A stretch of 64,000 nucleotides of DNA from Nitrospira lenta (GTDB taxonomy: Bacteria > Nitrospirota > Nitrospiria > Nitrospirales > Nitrospiraceae), in assembly GCF_900403705.1 (NCBI RefSeq), contig NZ_OUNR01000012.1:1-64000 (forward strand), in the 5' to 3' direction. A model generated the notes under the pieces. The model worked only from the letters and a program-made list of their open reading frames with translations. It had not been told where the DNA came from and made no database searches. Below are positions 9,621-18,394 of this stretch, in pieces. A program made the translations under genes and the position numbers. How positions within the stretch are numbered: the stretch's first letter is position 1; each line of letters begins with the position of its first letter.

Positions 9621-10940
9621 CTAGGGCCGCCGATCTTCCGGGACGAGCGTCAGGAACCAGGGGGGACTTTCTTCGCGCATATGCATAAATTGACGAGCCG
9701 TACTACTGGCAGGAACCCCGGGGAACACGGCTCCTCGGCGAATCCACACATCCCGAAAACCATATGTAGGTTGGGCCGTCTGGATCAGCGCACTCGCGGG
9801 AAGACAAGAGCGCAGAACGCCGAGTTGGGCGAGTGAGACGACATCCCCCACTTTCAATTGCATCAGATGTTGATAGATAGCACCGAAGACGACGGGAAGA
9901 TTTTCCTGATTGAACGGCTGATTCTGGGGACGGTAGCGGGCATCTTCGAGCAATTGCGCGAGTATTTCCCAGAATACCTGGGAGTCTACCGCACCCAAGA
10001 CCCCAACCAGCCCGCGGCGGGCCATGAGGTTCAGCAGGGCCACTGGTCCGCGAATGTCAAATTTCCAAGAGGGAAAGATCAGGGCCCGCTCCCCATGTTG
10101 CACTTCAAGAGCTGACTCGCCCTCATAGCGCACGTGCCGAAAGGCACCTTTACTCCGCCGGAGATCTTCCTGGATGACCGCCTCAGAGAGCCGCGTCGGC
10201 TCATAGGCAAACGTCGGGGTGGCAGGGGCCCAGCAGGTGACCAGCGTATACCGCGCCGCCAGATGACCGGATTCATCCAGTTCGTGAAGGTCGAACATGT
10301 CCTGATTGCCGTAAAAGCGAAAGGCCAGGCCCGGTCTCGCTTGGAGTTGGGCAATCCGGTCTCGTCCAGGATGCAATGGCCCACCTAATTTCGAGCGCGG
10401 ATCCAGACGATCCACCGCATGCAGGACCAGCTCTCGCTGATGCGTGAGGAGCAGAGGACCGTAGTGATCGACGAGTTCGCCGGCAAATGAAAGATCGCCG
10501 GCGCCCAGATCGAGCACGGTGGCAACAGGCGTCGCGAGCAAGAGATCGAACGGATTGGGCAACGATTGAAGCGCGCGCGCCACCTCTTCACTGGGAAGAT
10601 CTGCGGTGGGCCATTTCGAAGCTCGGCCCTCAACGAGACCAAAATAGAGGCACAGCGAACGGAATGCTTTAGACGGCGGGTATCCGGTCAGAGCTTTGAG
10701 TGCAGCGCCGTCAAGATCTTGGACTCGGCGAGCCTGGTCCTGGCCCAACACACGAGCCAGCGCGGCCTTTACCTGAAGTGGCACTGAAGCCGCCTGAGAG
10801 TGCTGAACCAATTGTCCCAAAATCGACGGGAATACAGCGGGCTCAAGAAGACGCCTAGAATCCTCCCACTTTTGTTCAGATTCGCCAATAGCACGATTTA
10901 CGGCTCGACGAAACTCTGCAAAGATGTCGCTCTCAGACAT
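9621..10940 (-). CDS. Uncharacterised protein with a SAM-methyltransferase-like motif
   Basis: 439-aa soluble protein I do not recognise. Its middle contains VATVLDLGAGDLSFAGEL, which looks like motif I (glycine-rich loop) of a class I SAM-dependent methyltransferase, followed by VLHAVDRLDPRS resembling motif II with an acidic ribose contact. The N-terminal ~130 residues look helical; the C-terminal part (PVALLNLMARRGLVGVLGAV onward) has no motif I can name. The ATG at 10940 was preferred to a TTG at 10979. It is transcribed alone between the MoxR operon and the divergent ChaN-like gene. Methyltransferase activity is inference from one motif. Confidence 0.6.
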   Translation of the reverse strand: MSESDIFAEFRRAVNRAIGESEQKWEDSRRLLEPAVFPSILGQLVQHSQAASVPLQVKAALARVLGQDQARRVQDLDGAALKALTGYPPSKAFRSLCLYFGLVEGRASKWPTADLPSEEVARALQSLPNPFDLLLATPVATVLDLGAGDLSFAGELVDHYGPLLLTHQRELVLHAVDRLDPRSKLGGPLHPGRDRIAQLQARPGLAFRFYGNQDMFDLHELDESGHLAARYTLVTCWAPATPTFAYEPTRLSEAVIQEDLRRSKGAFRHVRYEGESALEVQHGERALIFPSWKFDIRGPVALLNLMARRGLVGVLGAVDSQVFWEILAQLLEDARYRPQNQPFNQENLPVVFGAIYQHLMQLKVGDVVSLAQLGVLRSCLPASALIQTAQPTYGFRDVWIRRGAVFPGVPASSTARQFMHMREESPPWFLTLVPEDRRP

Positions 10941-11072
10941 AGTCAGTACCGGGGATGCATCTCGTAACAGACTGGTCAAGCTCGCTCAGGAGAGGGGAGG
11001 ATAGTGGTCCAGCTCTTCTTCCGTCAAGACAACAGACTTGTTGCAACAGACGTGCTGTGTTAGGAGATGCCT

Positions 11073-12077
11073 ATGACTCCTCTCTTTGTGCACCGGCTGA
11101 CAATCTCTCGCATCCTTCCTCTTTTCCTCTTGGTCATCGGACAACTTCTCATCGCAGCCTGTGCCGGCAACACATCTACGATTCCTGCAAATTCCCCTGT
11201 CGCATCCTGGCAAGCAGGCCGCGTGATCGATGTAAAAACTGGGCAATCCATCGACCTCCCAACATTTCTCACGACACTCACGCATTATGACATCGTGTAT
11301 CTGGGGGAAGAGCACTACAACCAACACCATATAGAGGCTGCTCTCACTGTTCTACAAACGCTGCTGACCAACGGCCGCCATCCGGTACTCACGATGGAGA
11401 TGTTCGGATGGGACGGGCAACCCGCTCTGGATACATACCTCGCCACACCCGGACAGGACCGGCAGATGTTTCTTGATCACAGCCACTGGAAGCAGAATTG
11501 GGGTGGTGCCTTTGATAACTACGAGCCATTGGTGAATTTTTCCCGTGAGCACCAGCTGACACTCCGGGCCATGAATCCGCCCAAACCGCTGATCCGCCAG
11601 GTCGTGAGCGTGGGGCTCGATGATGCTCGGAAGGGACGGGACTGGGTTGAATGGGGAATGGACCACGAGGCCATCGTCGATGACCAGGCCTACCGCGCCA
11701 GGATTCTAGATCAGCTAAAACGCTGCCATGGAGGGGGAAGCGACGAAGACTATGCCAGGATGTACGAAGCGTCCATGGTGCGCGACGAAGGGATGGCCAA
11801 AACGGTGACGGCGGCACTTCTCACCGCTCGCCAAAAGCCGCAAGACCAGACTGCAATTCTCAGTTACACGGGTGGGGGACATATCCAGTTTAATCTGCCG
11901 ATCCCAAAACGAGTCGCTCGTCGCATGGGCGGGCGCGTCTCACAAGCAACGGTGTATCTCGCCTCCTTCGATCACACACGCGTTGAAGATATCCAAGATC
12001 TCGTACACGACGGCATCGCAGATTATGTATGGCTCACACCCATCAGCCAGCAGGGTCCCCCACAGCGCTGCAAGTAG
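11073..12077 (+). CDS. ChaN-like (DUF399) haem-binding lipoprotein
   Basis: 334-aa predicted lipoprotein: a signal peptide ending in LLIAAC gives a lipobox with Cys about residue 29. The mature part carries ChaN family features: YDIVYLGEEHYNQHH near the start, VLTMEMFGWDGQ and AILSYTGGGHIQFN near the end. ChaN proteins bind haem at the outer membrane and are linked to iron uptake. AGGAG at 11062-11066 fits the ATG at 11073 (six-base spacing) better than the ATG at 11067, which touches it. No iron-uptake gene is adjacent, so its physiological role here is open. Confidence 0.8.
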   Translation: MTPLFVHRLTISRILPLFLLVIGQLLIAACAGNTSTIPANSPVASWQAGRVIDVKTGQSIDLPTFLTTLTHYDIVYLGEEHYNQHHIEAALTVLQTLLTNGRHPVLTMEMFGWDGQPALDTYLATPGQDRQMFLDHSHWKQNWGGAFDNYEPLVNFSREHQLTLRAMNPPKPLIRQVVSVGLDDARKGRDWVEWGMDHEAIVDDQAYRARILDQLKRCHGGGSDEDYARMYEASMVRDEGMAKTVTAALLTARQKPQDQTAILSYTGGGHIQFNLPIPKRVARRMGGRVSQATVYLASFDHTRVEDIQDLVHDGIADYVWLTPISQQGPPQRCK

Positions 12078-12178
12078 ACCGTTCCCCTTCGCACTTCGCA
12101 CTCCTGAACAGAACCGCTCACTGCTTGACAGTGTTGAACCAGCGAGGCAGACTACCTCTATATTGAGGGTCACACTCC

Positions 12179-13099
12179 ATGGCAACCATGAAAAATAAAA
12201 TTCCCTGCAGCGCCGATCGACTCGGGCTTCTGGACCCCCAGATGATCAAGGCTGTGGTTGAGATCTCCGCCTTTCAAATCGGCCATCAATACTTGTCCGA
12301 AAATCGGGTGCGCATCGTGGAAGCCGATGATGCGCAAATTTCTTCTGCGGTGATCGGAAACTCCGGGCTCTATGAACAAACCATCCGGTTGAAAGACGGG
12401 CATTTAATTTCAAAATGTTCCTGCACCCTTCCCGAAGAACCGATTTGCCGCCACTGTATCGCGGTCTTACTCGAATACCATCGGTGGTCCCAACCGCGGC
12501 AATCCCGGAAATCAAAAGATACTCCGCGAGACGTCAAGGCAACCACGCAACCTGAACCTCAGAGTAATGGAAACGGGGCACCGACTATGGGCCAGAGTTC
12601 CTCCGCCGACGTCAAGCTCAGTGAAGTCATGGTGTTTGTGGAGTGGCTGCAACCCGCGATCAAAGCCATCGAGCAGGCCCAATCGATGCCGCTACCTCCC
12701 CCCATCGCTCCAGGGGAGGTTTCGAACTGGATCCAGACCATCCGAAATCTTGAGGACCGTCGCCGGGATAGCGAAGAAGTCCAGCTGAAACTGGAATCCG
12801 ACATGCGAGATCGAGAAGCCTATGTGGCCCGATTGAGCCAGCAACTCCAGGCTTCTACCGCGGAAGCGAAGACGGCTCAGGCAACCTCGCAAGCGCTCCA
12901 GCAAGAACTCGCAACCTACAAAGTCGCCTTGAGCAAAGTCGCTGAACTTTCAGGGGAAGTCAGCCGCTACGATGGTCAGCTGAAATCTATGGCGCAGGAT
13001 TTTTCCAGCAAGGGAAATCAGCTGGATCGATTGGCTGGCTCTTGCAAGCAGGTCGCCGAAGCCCTCAACGCCATCACGAAGCAAACGGCCCCACGGTAA
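12179..13099 (+). CDS. SWIM zinc-finger protein with C-terminal coiled coil
   Basis: 306-aa protein. The N-terminal ~100 residues hold a SWIM-type zinc motif, CSCTLPEEPICRHC, preceded by the usual strand-rich segment. Residues ~195-290 are a long heptad-rich coiled coil (LKLESDMRDREAYVARLSQQ and following). SWIM domains bind DNA or proteins and often sit in SNF2-helicase partners, but no helicase gene is nearby. Start ATG at 12179, with GAGGGT upstream. The domain call is good; the function is unknown. Confidence 0.75.
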   Translation: MATMKNKIPCSADRLGLLDPQMIKAVVEISAFQIGHQYLSENRVRIVEADDAQISSAVIGNSGLYEQTIRLKDGHLISKCSCTLPEEPICRHCIAVLLEYHRWSQPRQSRKSKDTPRDVKATTQPEPQSNGNGAPTMGQSSSADVKLSEVMVFVEWLQPAIKAIEQAQSMPLPPPIAPGEVSNWIQTIRNLEDRRRDSEEVQLKLESDMRDREAYVARLSQQLQASTAEAKTAQATSQALQQELATYKVALSKVAELSGEVSRYDGQLKSMAQDFSSKGNQLDRLAGSCKQVAEALNAITKQTAPR

Positions 13100-13153
13100 C
13101 GTCGTTCATACAAATAGCCGATCTTCTGCCTCCCAAACTTATGGAGGGGGATC

Positions 13154-13183
13154 TTGCACAGCCCCATTCTATTTTTGTAGAAT
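13154..13183 (+). promoter_or_regulatory. Likely sigma70 promoter of the 62-aa membrane protein
   Basis: TTGCAC (13154-13159), an 18-base spacer and TAGAAT (13178-13183). The -10 is good and the -35 moderate. It is the only convincing promoter in the gap and lies about 40 bases upstream of the small gene. Confidence 0.5.
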
Positions 13184-13224
13184 GCGGTCCTCATTTTCGA
13201 TATACCCTTGAGGGAGGAATGATG

Positions 13225-13413
13225 ATGAAGAGACTATTGGAAACAGGAAGCATGGCTCTTGCGGTCGTACTCACGGTCGCGCCGCAGGTCTTGGCGAATG
13301 AAGCGCATGGTGAGGGTCCCCCGGATTACAGCGGCATCACCGGGTTGTACTATGTCATGATCGGGGGAATTTTGGCGTACGGCGTGTACGACACATTCCT
13401 GAAGAAGTCGTAA
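13225..13413 (+). CDS. Small membrane protein, 62 aa
   Basis: Predicted 62-residue protein with a signal-peptide-like N-terminus (MKRLLETGSMALAVVLTV, then APQVLA), a short Gly/Pro/acidic linker and one transmembrane helix (YYVMIGGILAYGVYDTF), ending in KKS. Three ATG codons stand in a row (13219, 13222, 13225). The ribosome site GGAGG at 13213-13217 gives proper spacing only for the third. It has its own likely promoter and a terminator directly after it, so it is a single-gene unit. Function unknown. Confidence 0.7.
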   Translation: MKRLLETGSMALAVVLTVAPQVLANEAHGEGPPDYSGITGLYYVMIGGILAYGVYDTFLKKS

Positions 13414-13444
13414 CCTATCCCTAGTACGGACTGATTGAGATAGA

Positions 13445-13487
13445 CTCCTGCCCGGCTGAGAAATCAACGGGCGGGAGTTTATTGTTT
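13445..13487. terminator. Bidirectional intrinsic terminator
   Basis: CTCCTGCCCG (13445-13454) pairs with CGGGCGGGAG (13468-13477) with one G-T wobble, followed by TTTATTGTTT. It lies between the small membrane protein gene and the convergent tesA gene, overlapping the last bases of tesA. Confidence 0.8.
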
Positions 13488-14180
13488 CGCCCCATTGCGC
13501 ATCTTCTCCCTCCCCTTCAGAACTGGCTGCAATCTTCCAAGCATCATTTCTACAATCGCGCGATAGCCATGGGCCGTCGGGTGGATGCCATCGGCTTGAT
13601 TGAGCGTATTGGAGGCCGCCACTCCTTCCAAAAAAAACGGGATGAGCGGCAGGCGGTAGCGTGTCGCCAGGTCAGGGTATAGGCGCTCGAATGCTGACAG
13701 ATAGTCATGGCCGTAGTTAGGCGGGAGCTTCATCCCGGCCAAAATCACTTGCGTGCCGGATTGCTGCAGCTGCTGAATGATGCGCTCAAGATTGGCTTTC
13801 GTCTCTTCTACCCGCAGTCCCCTCAGGCCATCATTGGCTCCCAGTTCAAGGATCACGATTTCAGGTTTACTCCGCAAAATCCACGGCACACGGCGCAGAC
13901 CACCCGCCGTCGTCTCTCCGCTCACTCCAGCGTTGATGACCCGATATCGCAGCCCGAGCGCATCCAACCGCCGCTGTAGCTCTGCCGGATAGGTCTCATC
14001 TGCGGCAACGCCGAGCCCAGCCGTGAGACTGTCACCAAAGGCCACGATCCTCGGCCGATCATCGACCGATGAGGCTCCCGCAGCCAAAACGACCGCACGC
14101 TCGCCTGAAAGTCCTGTTAGCAGAAGCCATCCGACATACGCGGCTATTCTAAGCGTTCGCAATTTCGACCGACGCTCCAT
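13479..14180 (-). CDS. tesA: TesA-like GDSL arylesterase / lysophospholipase
   Basis: 233-aa SGNH hydrolase with an N-terminal signal peptide. Block I is AFGDSLTAGLG (catalytic Ser), block III is LGANDGLRGL (Asn), and block V is DGIHPTAHGY (Asp and His). E. coli TesA is a periplasmic thioesterase/protease I/lysophospholipase L1. The gene is divergent from ybbA-ybbP homologues, the same arrangement as tesA-ybbAP in E. coli, which strengthens the call. Confidence 0.88.
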   Translation of the reverse strand: MERRSKLRTLRIAAYVGWLLLTGLSGERAVVLAAGASSVDDRPRIVAFGDSLTAGLGVAADETYPAELQRRLDALGLRYRVINAGVSGETTAGGLRRVPWILRSKPEIVILELGANDGLRGLRVEETKANLERIIQQLQQSGTQVILAGMKLPPNYGHDYLSAFERLYPDLATRYRLPLIPFFLEGVAASNTLNQADGIHPTAHGYRAIVEMMLGRLQPVLKGREKMRNGAKQ

Positions 14181-14243
14181 AATCGATACAGTATAATACC
14201 ATCTTGCGGTCTGTCCTGAGCTGAAGGGAGGAAGAACCGACCC

Positions 14244-14921
14244 ATGATATCCGTCACGAAACTTTCAATGAGTCTGGCAGCCGGAGGGCGAGCGGTTCCC
14301 ATTCTGGACGACATCACGCTGGAGATTCCCGACAAGCAGATGATCGCGATCGTCGGAGCATCCGGAAGCGGAAAGTCGACGCTCCTCGGATTGATGGCCG
14401 GTCTCGATCGTCCAACTACAGGATCGATCACGTTAGATGGGACTGAGTTAACGACGATGTCCGAAAGCGCGCTCGCCAAGTTCCGACGCGCGAAGATCGG
14501 CTACATTTTTCAATCATTCCATCTCATTCCCACGCTCACCGCTCGGGAGAATGTCGCCGCTCCCCTCGAACTGAGCGGCGAGCAGGACGGCCAGGTGCGC
14601 GCGGCTGAACTATTAGCTTCCGTGGGACTGGCCGACCGCCTCGATCATTATCCCGTGCAGCTATCCGGTGGCGAGCAGCAGCGTGTCGCGGTCGCCCGAG
14701 CCTTTGCCTGCCGTCCACCATTTTTATTTGCCGATGAACCGACCGGCAATTTGGACAGCACGACGGGAATCCAGGTGGTCAATCTCCTCCTGAACATGCA
14801 TCGAGATTTTGGCACTACCCTGGTCCTTGTCACTCACGATCAACACCTGGCCGGTCGAATGCAACGAGTCGTCGCCCTGCGCGATGGCCGCATCGAGTCA
14901 GACCAATTGACGGGTTCCTGA
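14244..14921 (+). CDS. ybbA: ABC transporter ATP-binding protein, YbbA/LolD type
   Basis: 225-aa ATPase: Walker A GASGSGKST, Q-loop after YIFQSFHLIPTLTA, signature LSGGEQQRVAVARA, Walker B FLFADEPTGNLD, H-loop LVTHD. MacB/LolD/FtsE-type ATPases work with FtsX-like permeases; such a permease gene begins one base after this stop. GGGAGGAAG upstream is a good ribosome site. Divergent tesA supports the YbbA assignment. Confidence 0.92.
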   Translation: MISVTKLSMSLAAGGRAVPILDDITLEIPDKQMIAIVGASGSGKSTLLGLMAGLDRPTTGSITLDGTELTTMSESALAKFRRAKIGYIFQSFHLIPTLTARENVAAPLELSGEQDGQVRAAELLASVGLADRLDHYPVQLSGGEQQRVAVARAFACRPPFLFADEPTGNLDSTTGIQVVNLLLNMHRDFGTTLVLVTHDQHLAGRMQRVVALRDGRIESDQLTGS

Positions 14922-14922
14922 C

Positions 14923-17595
14923 GTGAACACCTTCGCACTAAAAATGGCGTGGCGCGAAACTCGCGCAGCTTGGCGACACTTTTTCTATTTCCTCACCAGC
15001 ATTGCGGTGGGAGTAGGCGCCCTGGTGGGAGTCTCACTATTTTCCGCCCATCTTGAGCAAGCCGTCACGAAGGAAGCCCGTGGCTTACTCGGCGGGGATC
15101 TTGAGGTTCGCCTCTCGCGGCAGGTGAGTCCCGCAGGACTCACCTTTCTCACCTCGCTGACCAGTCGCGACATCGCGATGACTCACGTGAGCGAGTTGAT
15201 CGGGATGGCCGCTCACGGTCCCGGAACACGCGCCTCCGGCCAATCGTCACAAATTGTCGAGCTTAAGGCGGTGGAATCGCTCTATCCGTTGTATGGGGCC
15301 CTGCGACTGGAACCGGATCGCCCGCTGTGGGAACTGCTGCAGCTCCAGTCGGCCGGCTGCCCGGGATCGCCCTGCTGGGGCGCAGTAGTTCAAGAATCAC
15401 TGCTCATTCGAATGGGATTGAAGCTTGGCCAGTCGCTCACCATCGGCCAGGCCAGCTTCCGGATTACCGGGATCGTGCGCACGGAACCAGACCGCATGGC
15501 AAATGCGTTCAGCCTGGGCCCTCGCGTGCTGATTGCCCAGGAGGGGCTCCGCGCCACAGAACTAGTAAAACTCGGCAGTCGCGTACGCGAACGCTATCTG
15601 TTACAAACCCCGGCCGACACCAAAATTGAACCGCTCCTGTATGAATTGCGGAGCCGTTTGGCGGCGGACTCCGCGCGCGTCTCGACGTATCGAGAGGCGC
15701 AACCGCAACTGAAACAATTTCTGGAGCAATTGACCAGGTATCTCGGGCTCATCGGACTGACCGCCTTGTTTGTCAGCGGGATCGGCGTCGCGACATCCGT
15801 ACGCGCCTTCCTTCGTGAAAAGCTGTCAACGATCGCCATCTTGAAAACCGTCGGCGCCGATTCTCCCACCATCATTCGCACCTATATGACCCAGGCCCTC
15901 CTCCTAGGACTGACCGGAAGCGTCGCGGGACTGATCCTCGGCGTCAGTCTAGAACAAGCCGTGCCTTGGATATTGTCTTCGTGGTTCGCCTCGGACATGC
16001 TGGGGCAAATTGGCTTTACATCGGGACTCTCCCTATACTCATTTCTGCCGCTCAGTAAAGGGCTGGCCCTCGGCCTGCTCACCACATTGCTCTTCACCCT
16101 GTGGCCGTTATTAGCCATTCGATCCGTTAAACCGGTCGCGCTGTTGCGACGCGACGCGCTCGCATCGGAATCGCCTGCGGACACTACGGACCGGAGCTGG
16201 CACCGGCACATCGCTCGCCTTGATCGGACAAAGCTGCTCACCGCTGGCACCATCGTCGTCGGGCTTGCCCTGCTGTCGATGTGGCAAGCCGGAACGTGGA
16301 AAATTGGACTCCTTTTTATGGGAGCCTTCTCGCTCGCACTCGCACTGTTAGGAAGCGCCGCCTGGCTAGTGATCCAAGCACTGGCTGTCGTGGCCCGGCC
16401 AAAGAATCTGGCCGTACGCCATGCGGTCGGCAACATTGTTCGTCCGGGGAGTCAGGCCGTCAGCATGACCATCGCCATTGGGATTGGGGTCATGGTGATC
16501 GTAACCGTCGCGCTGGTTGAACAGGCCTTGCTCCGACAGCTCGGCGAGAGCCGGCCGGCGGATGCCCCAACGTTTTTCTTCATTGATATTCAACCGGACC
16601 AAGTGGACGGTATCTCTCGTCTGCTCCGTGACCGGGTAGGGGTCCGCACACCAAATCTGACTCCACTGATTCGCTCACGGGTCGTAGCCGTAAACGGCCA
16701 ACCGATCAAGACTGAAGCTGTATCCGAGGAGGAGGAGCGGACCGCCCAATCGGGCGATAAGGATCAGCGCCGCAAGGCATGGTACCTCACCAGAGAATAT
16801 GTGCTGACCTTCTTGGATCAGCTGCCGAAGGACAACGTCATCGTGAAAGGCCGGTGGTGGACACCTGGCCAGACCTTTACGCTCCCCATCATCTCGGTCG
16901 AGGAAGACGCCGCCAAGGCAATGGGGCTGGATGTCGGACAGACGATCGAGCTGGACATTCAGGGCACGCCGCTGGTCGCAGAGGTCGGCAGCATTCGCAA
17001 AGTAGAGTGGGGCAACTTCTCCACAAACTTTTACATGGTCCTGTCGCCCGGCGCACTGGATGGCGCGCCCCTCACTTATGTGGCGACCGTGCAGGTCCCG
17101 CCCTCCGACGAGGTCTCGTTGCAACAAGCGATTGTCGCCGAATTTCCCAACGTGACGGCGATCAATATCGGCGATGTCCTCGATAGCTTTGCCCGCATCC
17201 TCGATCGCCTGTCTCTGGCCATTCGAGCCGTGGCGCTCTTCTGCGTCCTCACCGGAGGCCTTGTCATGGGAGCGGCGCTCGCAGCCACCCGGTATCGGCG
17301 CCTCTATGAATCCGCGGTGCTGAAGGCCTTGGGCGCCACCCGGGGGTTGCTCATCGGCTCCTTCGCGATCGAATATCTGTTGCTGGGAATCGTGGGGGGC
17401 GCGATCGGTGTCGGACTAGCCAGCGCCTTGTCCTGGGCACTTCTTCGATGGGTGTTCGAACTCGGCTGGGCCCTGCATCCCCACGTGCTGCTCATCGGAC
17501 TGGGATTGACGATGATCCTCACGCTTCTCGTGGGATTTCTCAGCACCTACCGTATACTCGGACAGCGGCCGCTGCCCGTCCTTAGATACGAGTGA
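14923..17595 (+). CDS. ybbP: FtsX-like ABC permease, YbbP type
   Basis: 890-aa inner-membrane permease with two FtsX-type repeats: an N-terminal helix, a large periplasmic domain, three helices (about residues 265-410), further central helices, a second periplasmic domain and three C-terminal helices ending in PLPVLRYE. It starts with GTG one base after the ATPase stop, so the two are translationally coupled. YbbAP homologues are thought to move or extract lipophilic molecules or act mechanically in the periplasm; the substrate is not visible from sequence. Confidence 0.9.
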   Translation: MNTFALKMAWRETRAAWRHFFYFLTSIAVGVGALVGVSLFSAHLEQAVTKEARGLLGGDLEVRLSRQVSPAGLTFLTSLTSRDIAMTHVSELIGMAAHGPGTRASGQSSQIVELKAVESLYPLYGALRLEPDRPLWELLQLQSAGCPGSPCWGAVVQESLLIRMGLKLGQSLTIGQASFRITGIVRTEPDRMANAFSLGPRVLIAQEGLRATELVKLGSRVRERYLLQTPADTKIEPLLYELRSRLAADSARVSTYREAQPQLKQFLEQLTRYLGLIGLTALFVSGIGVATSVRAFLREKLSTIAILKTVGADSPTIIRTYMTQALLLGLTGSVAGLILGVSLEQAVPWILSSWFASDMLGQIGFTSGLSLYSFLPLSKGLALGLLTTLLFTLWPLLAIRSVKPVALLRRDALASESPADTTDRSWHRHIARLDRTKLLTAGTIVVGLALLSMWQAGTWKIGLLFMGAFSLALALLGSAAWLVIQALAVVARPKNLAVRHAVGNIVRPGSQAVSMTIAIGIGVMVIVTVALVEQALLRQLGESRPADAPTFFFIDIQPDQVDGISRLLRDRVGVRTPNLTPLIRSRVVAVNGQPIKTEAVSEEEERTAQSGDKDQRRKAWYLTREYVLTFLDQLPKDNVIVKGRWWTPGQTFTLPIISVEEDAAKAMGLDVGQTIELDIQGTPLVAEVGSIRKVEWGNFSTNFYMVLSPGALDGAPLTYVATVQVPPSDEVSLQQAIVAEFPNVTAINIGDVLDSFARILDRLSLAIRAVALFCVLTGGLVMGAALAATRYRRLYESAVLKALGATRGLLIGSFAIEYLLLGIVGGAIGVGLASALSWALLRWVFELGWALHPHVLLIGLGLTMILTLLVGFLSTYRILGQRPLPVLRYE

Positions 17596-17627
17596 GTCGC
17601 CACGACTTGATGGTGCACACCGATCAC

Positions 17628-18128
17628 TTAGCGAGGAAGCGCAGGTTCCGGCAACCAAAGATCCAGAATACTCCGGATACGCCGTTGATCCTGCCGATGC
17701 AGTTGGATAAATCGCAGGCCGATTTCTCCCTGGGATGAAGACCGGACAATCGCCTCCTCCACCGTAATTGGGAACGATGCGTTGGAGTGTTGAAACTCCA
17801 ACTCAACCCGTGTCCCCGGAACCACGGGACGCTCACAACGGATCCGGCAGCCGCGAATCGACAAATCCTGGATAGTCCCTTCTTCCCCCAACGCCTGCGG
17901 TGAGGCATGCAGCGGTTTCAGCCACACGGGGAAATCGACCGCAACCCGATCGAAGTTTCGGCGGGGATTAGTGGCAACTTTTCCGAGAAAAGAACGAAAC
18001 CGCCGCGCGCACAGCTGGCAGCGGAACGGATAGACCGTCACATACCCCAAGAGTCTGTCCGTGAACGACCGGCGGACTGCGAGTCGAGTTTTTGTTGTGC
18101 CGCAGAACGGGCACGCCATCAGCCTCAT
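17628..18128 (-). CDS. Zinc-ribbon plus PilZ domain protein
   Basis: 166-aa protein. Residues ~5-45 carry two Cys pairs (CPFCG and CQLC) forming a probable zinc ribbon. Residues ~55-160 form a PilZ domain with RRNFDRVAVDFPVWL and DLSIRGCRIR, matching the c-di-GMP motifs RxxxR and DxSxxG. It may therefore be a c-di-GMP receptor. AAGGG upstream of the ATG at 18128 supports the start. It is convergent with ybbP and has no obvious operon partner. Confidence 0.82.
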   Translation of the reverse strand: MRLMACPFCGTTKTRLAVRRSFTDRLLGYVTVYPFRCQLCARRFRSFLGKVATNPRRNFDRVAVDFPVWLKPLHASPQALGEEGTIQDLSIRGCRIRCERPVVPGTRVELEFQHSNASFPITVEEAIVRSSSQGEIGLRFIQLHRQDQRRIRSILDLWLPEPALPR

Positions 18129-18197
18129 GAAACGGCCCTTCCATCCCGTGATGAGTGACGGCCATCGTACTCGCGGCCGCGCGTTTTCGGCTACCCC

Positions 18198-18346
18198 CTA
18201 AAAGTACAAGACCATGCGCAGCGGCTCCGGATATTGGTCCAATGTTTTCCGCCAAGATCGATCGTGTTCGACGTGAACAACGCCCACAGATCTTGCTCGA
18301 GCTCCGGCGCAGCCAGATCAATGATCTCGTCGCACTGGCGCCGTAA
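18198..18346 (-). pseudogene. Decayed C-terminal fragment of an M1 aminopeptidase
   Basis: Read on the minus strand from about 18346, the frame gives LRRQCDEIIDLAAPELEQDL then IDLGGK. After one missing A near 18242 it continues TLDQYPEPLR and stops at 18198. The intact aminopeptidase downstream of the VOC gene ends with the colinear segment LRRMCGGIVALATAELEQDV ... IDLGGKTLDQYLEQLR. The DNA is also clearly similar (18214-18255 versus 18848-18894). No start or upstream body remains. It is the tail of a second, diverged aminopeptidase copy, separated from the intact one by the VOC gene. Confidence 0.75.
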
Positions 18347-18394
18347 CCCATGCGGAACACCTTCGTAAACTCAGAAGGACATTTGCCGCAAGTC

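Noticed and set aside
17968-18360. 130-codon minus-strand ORF over the PilZ start and aminopeptidase remnant
   Set aside because: Its frame is wrong for both the PilZ protein and the aminopeptidase similarity.
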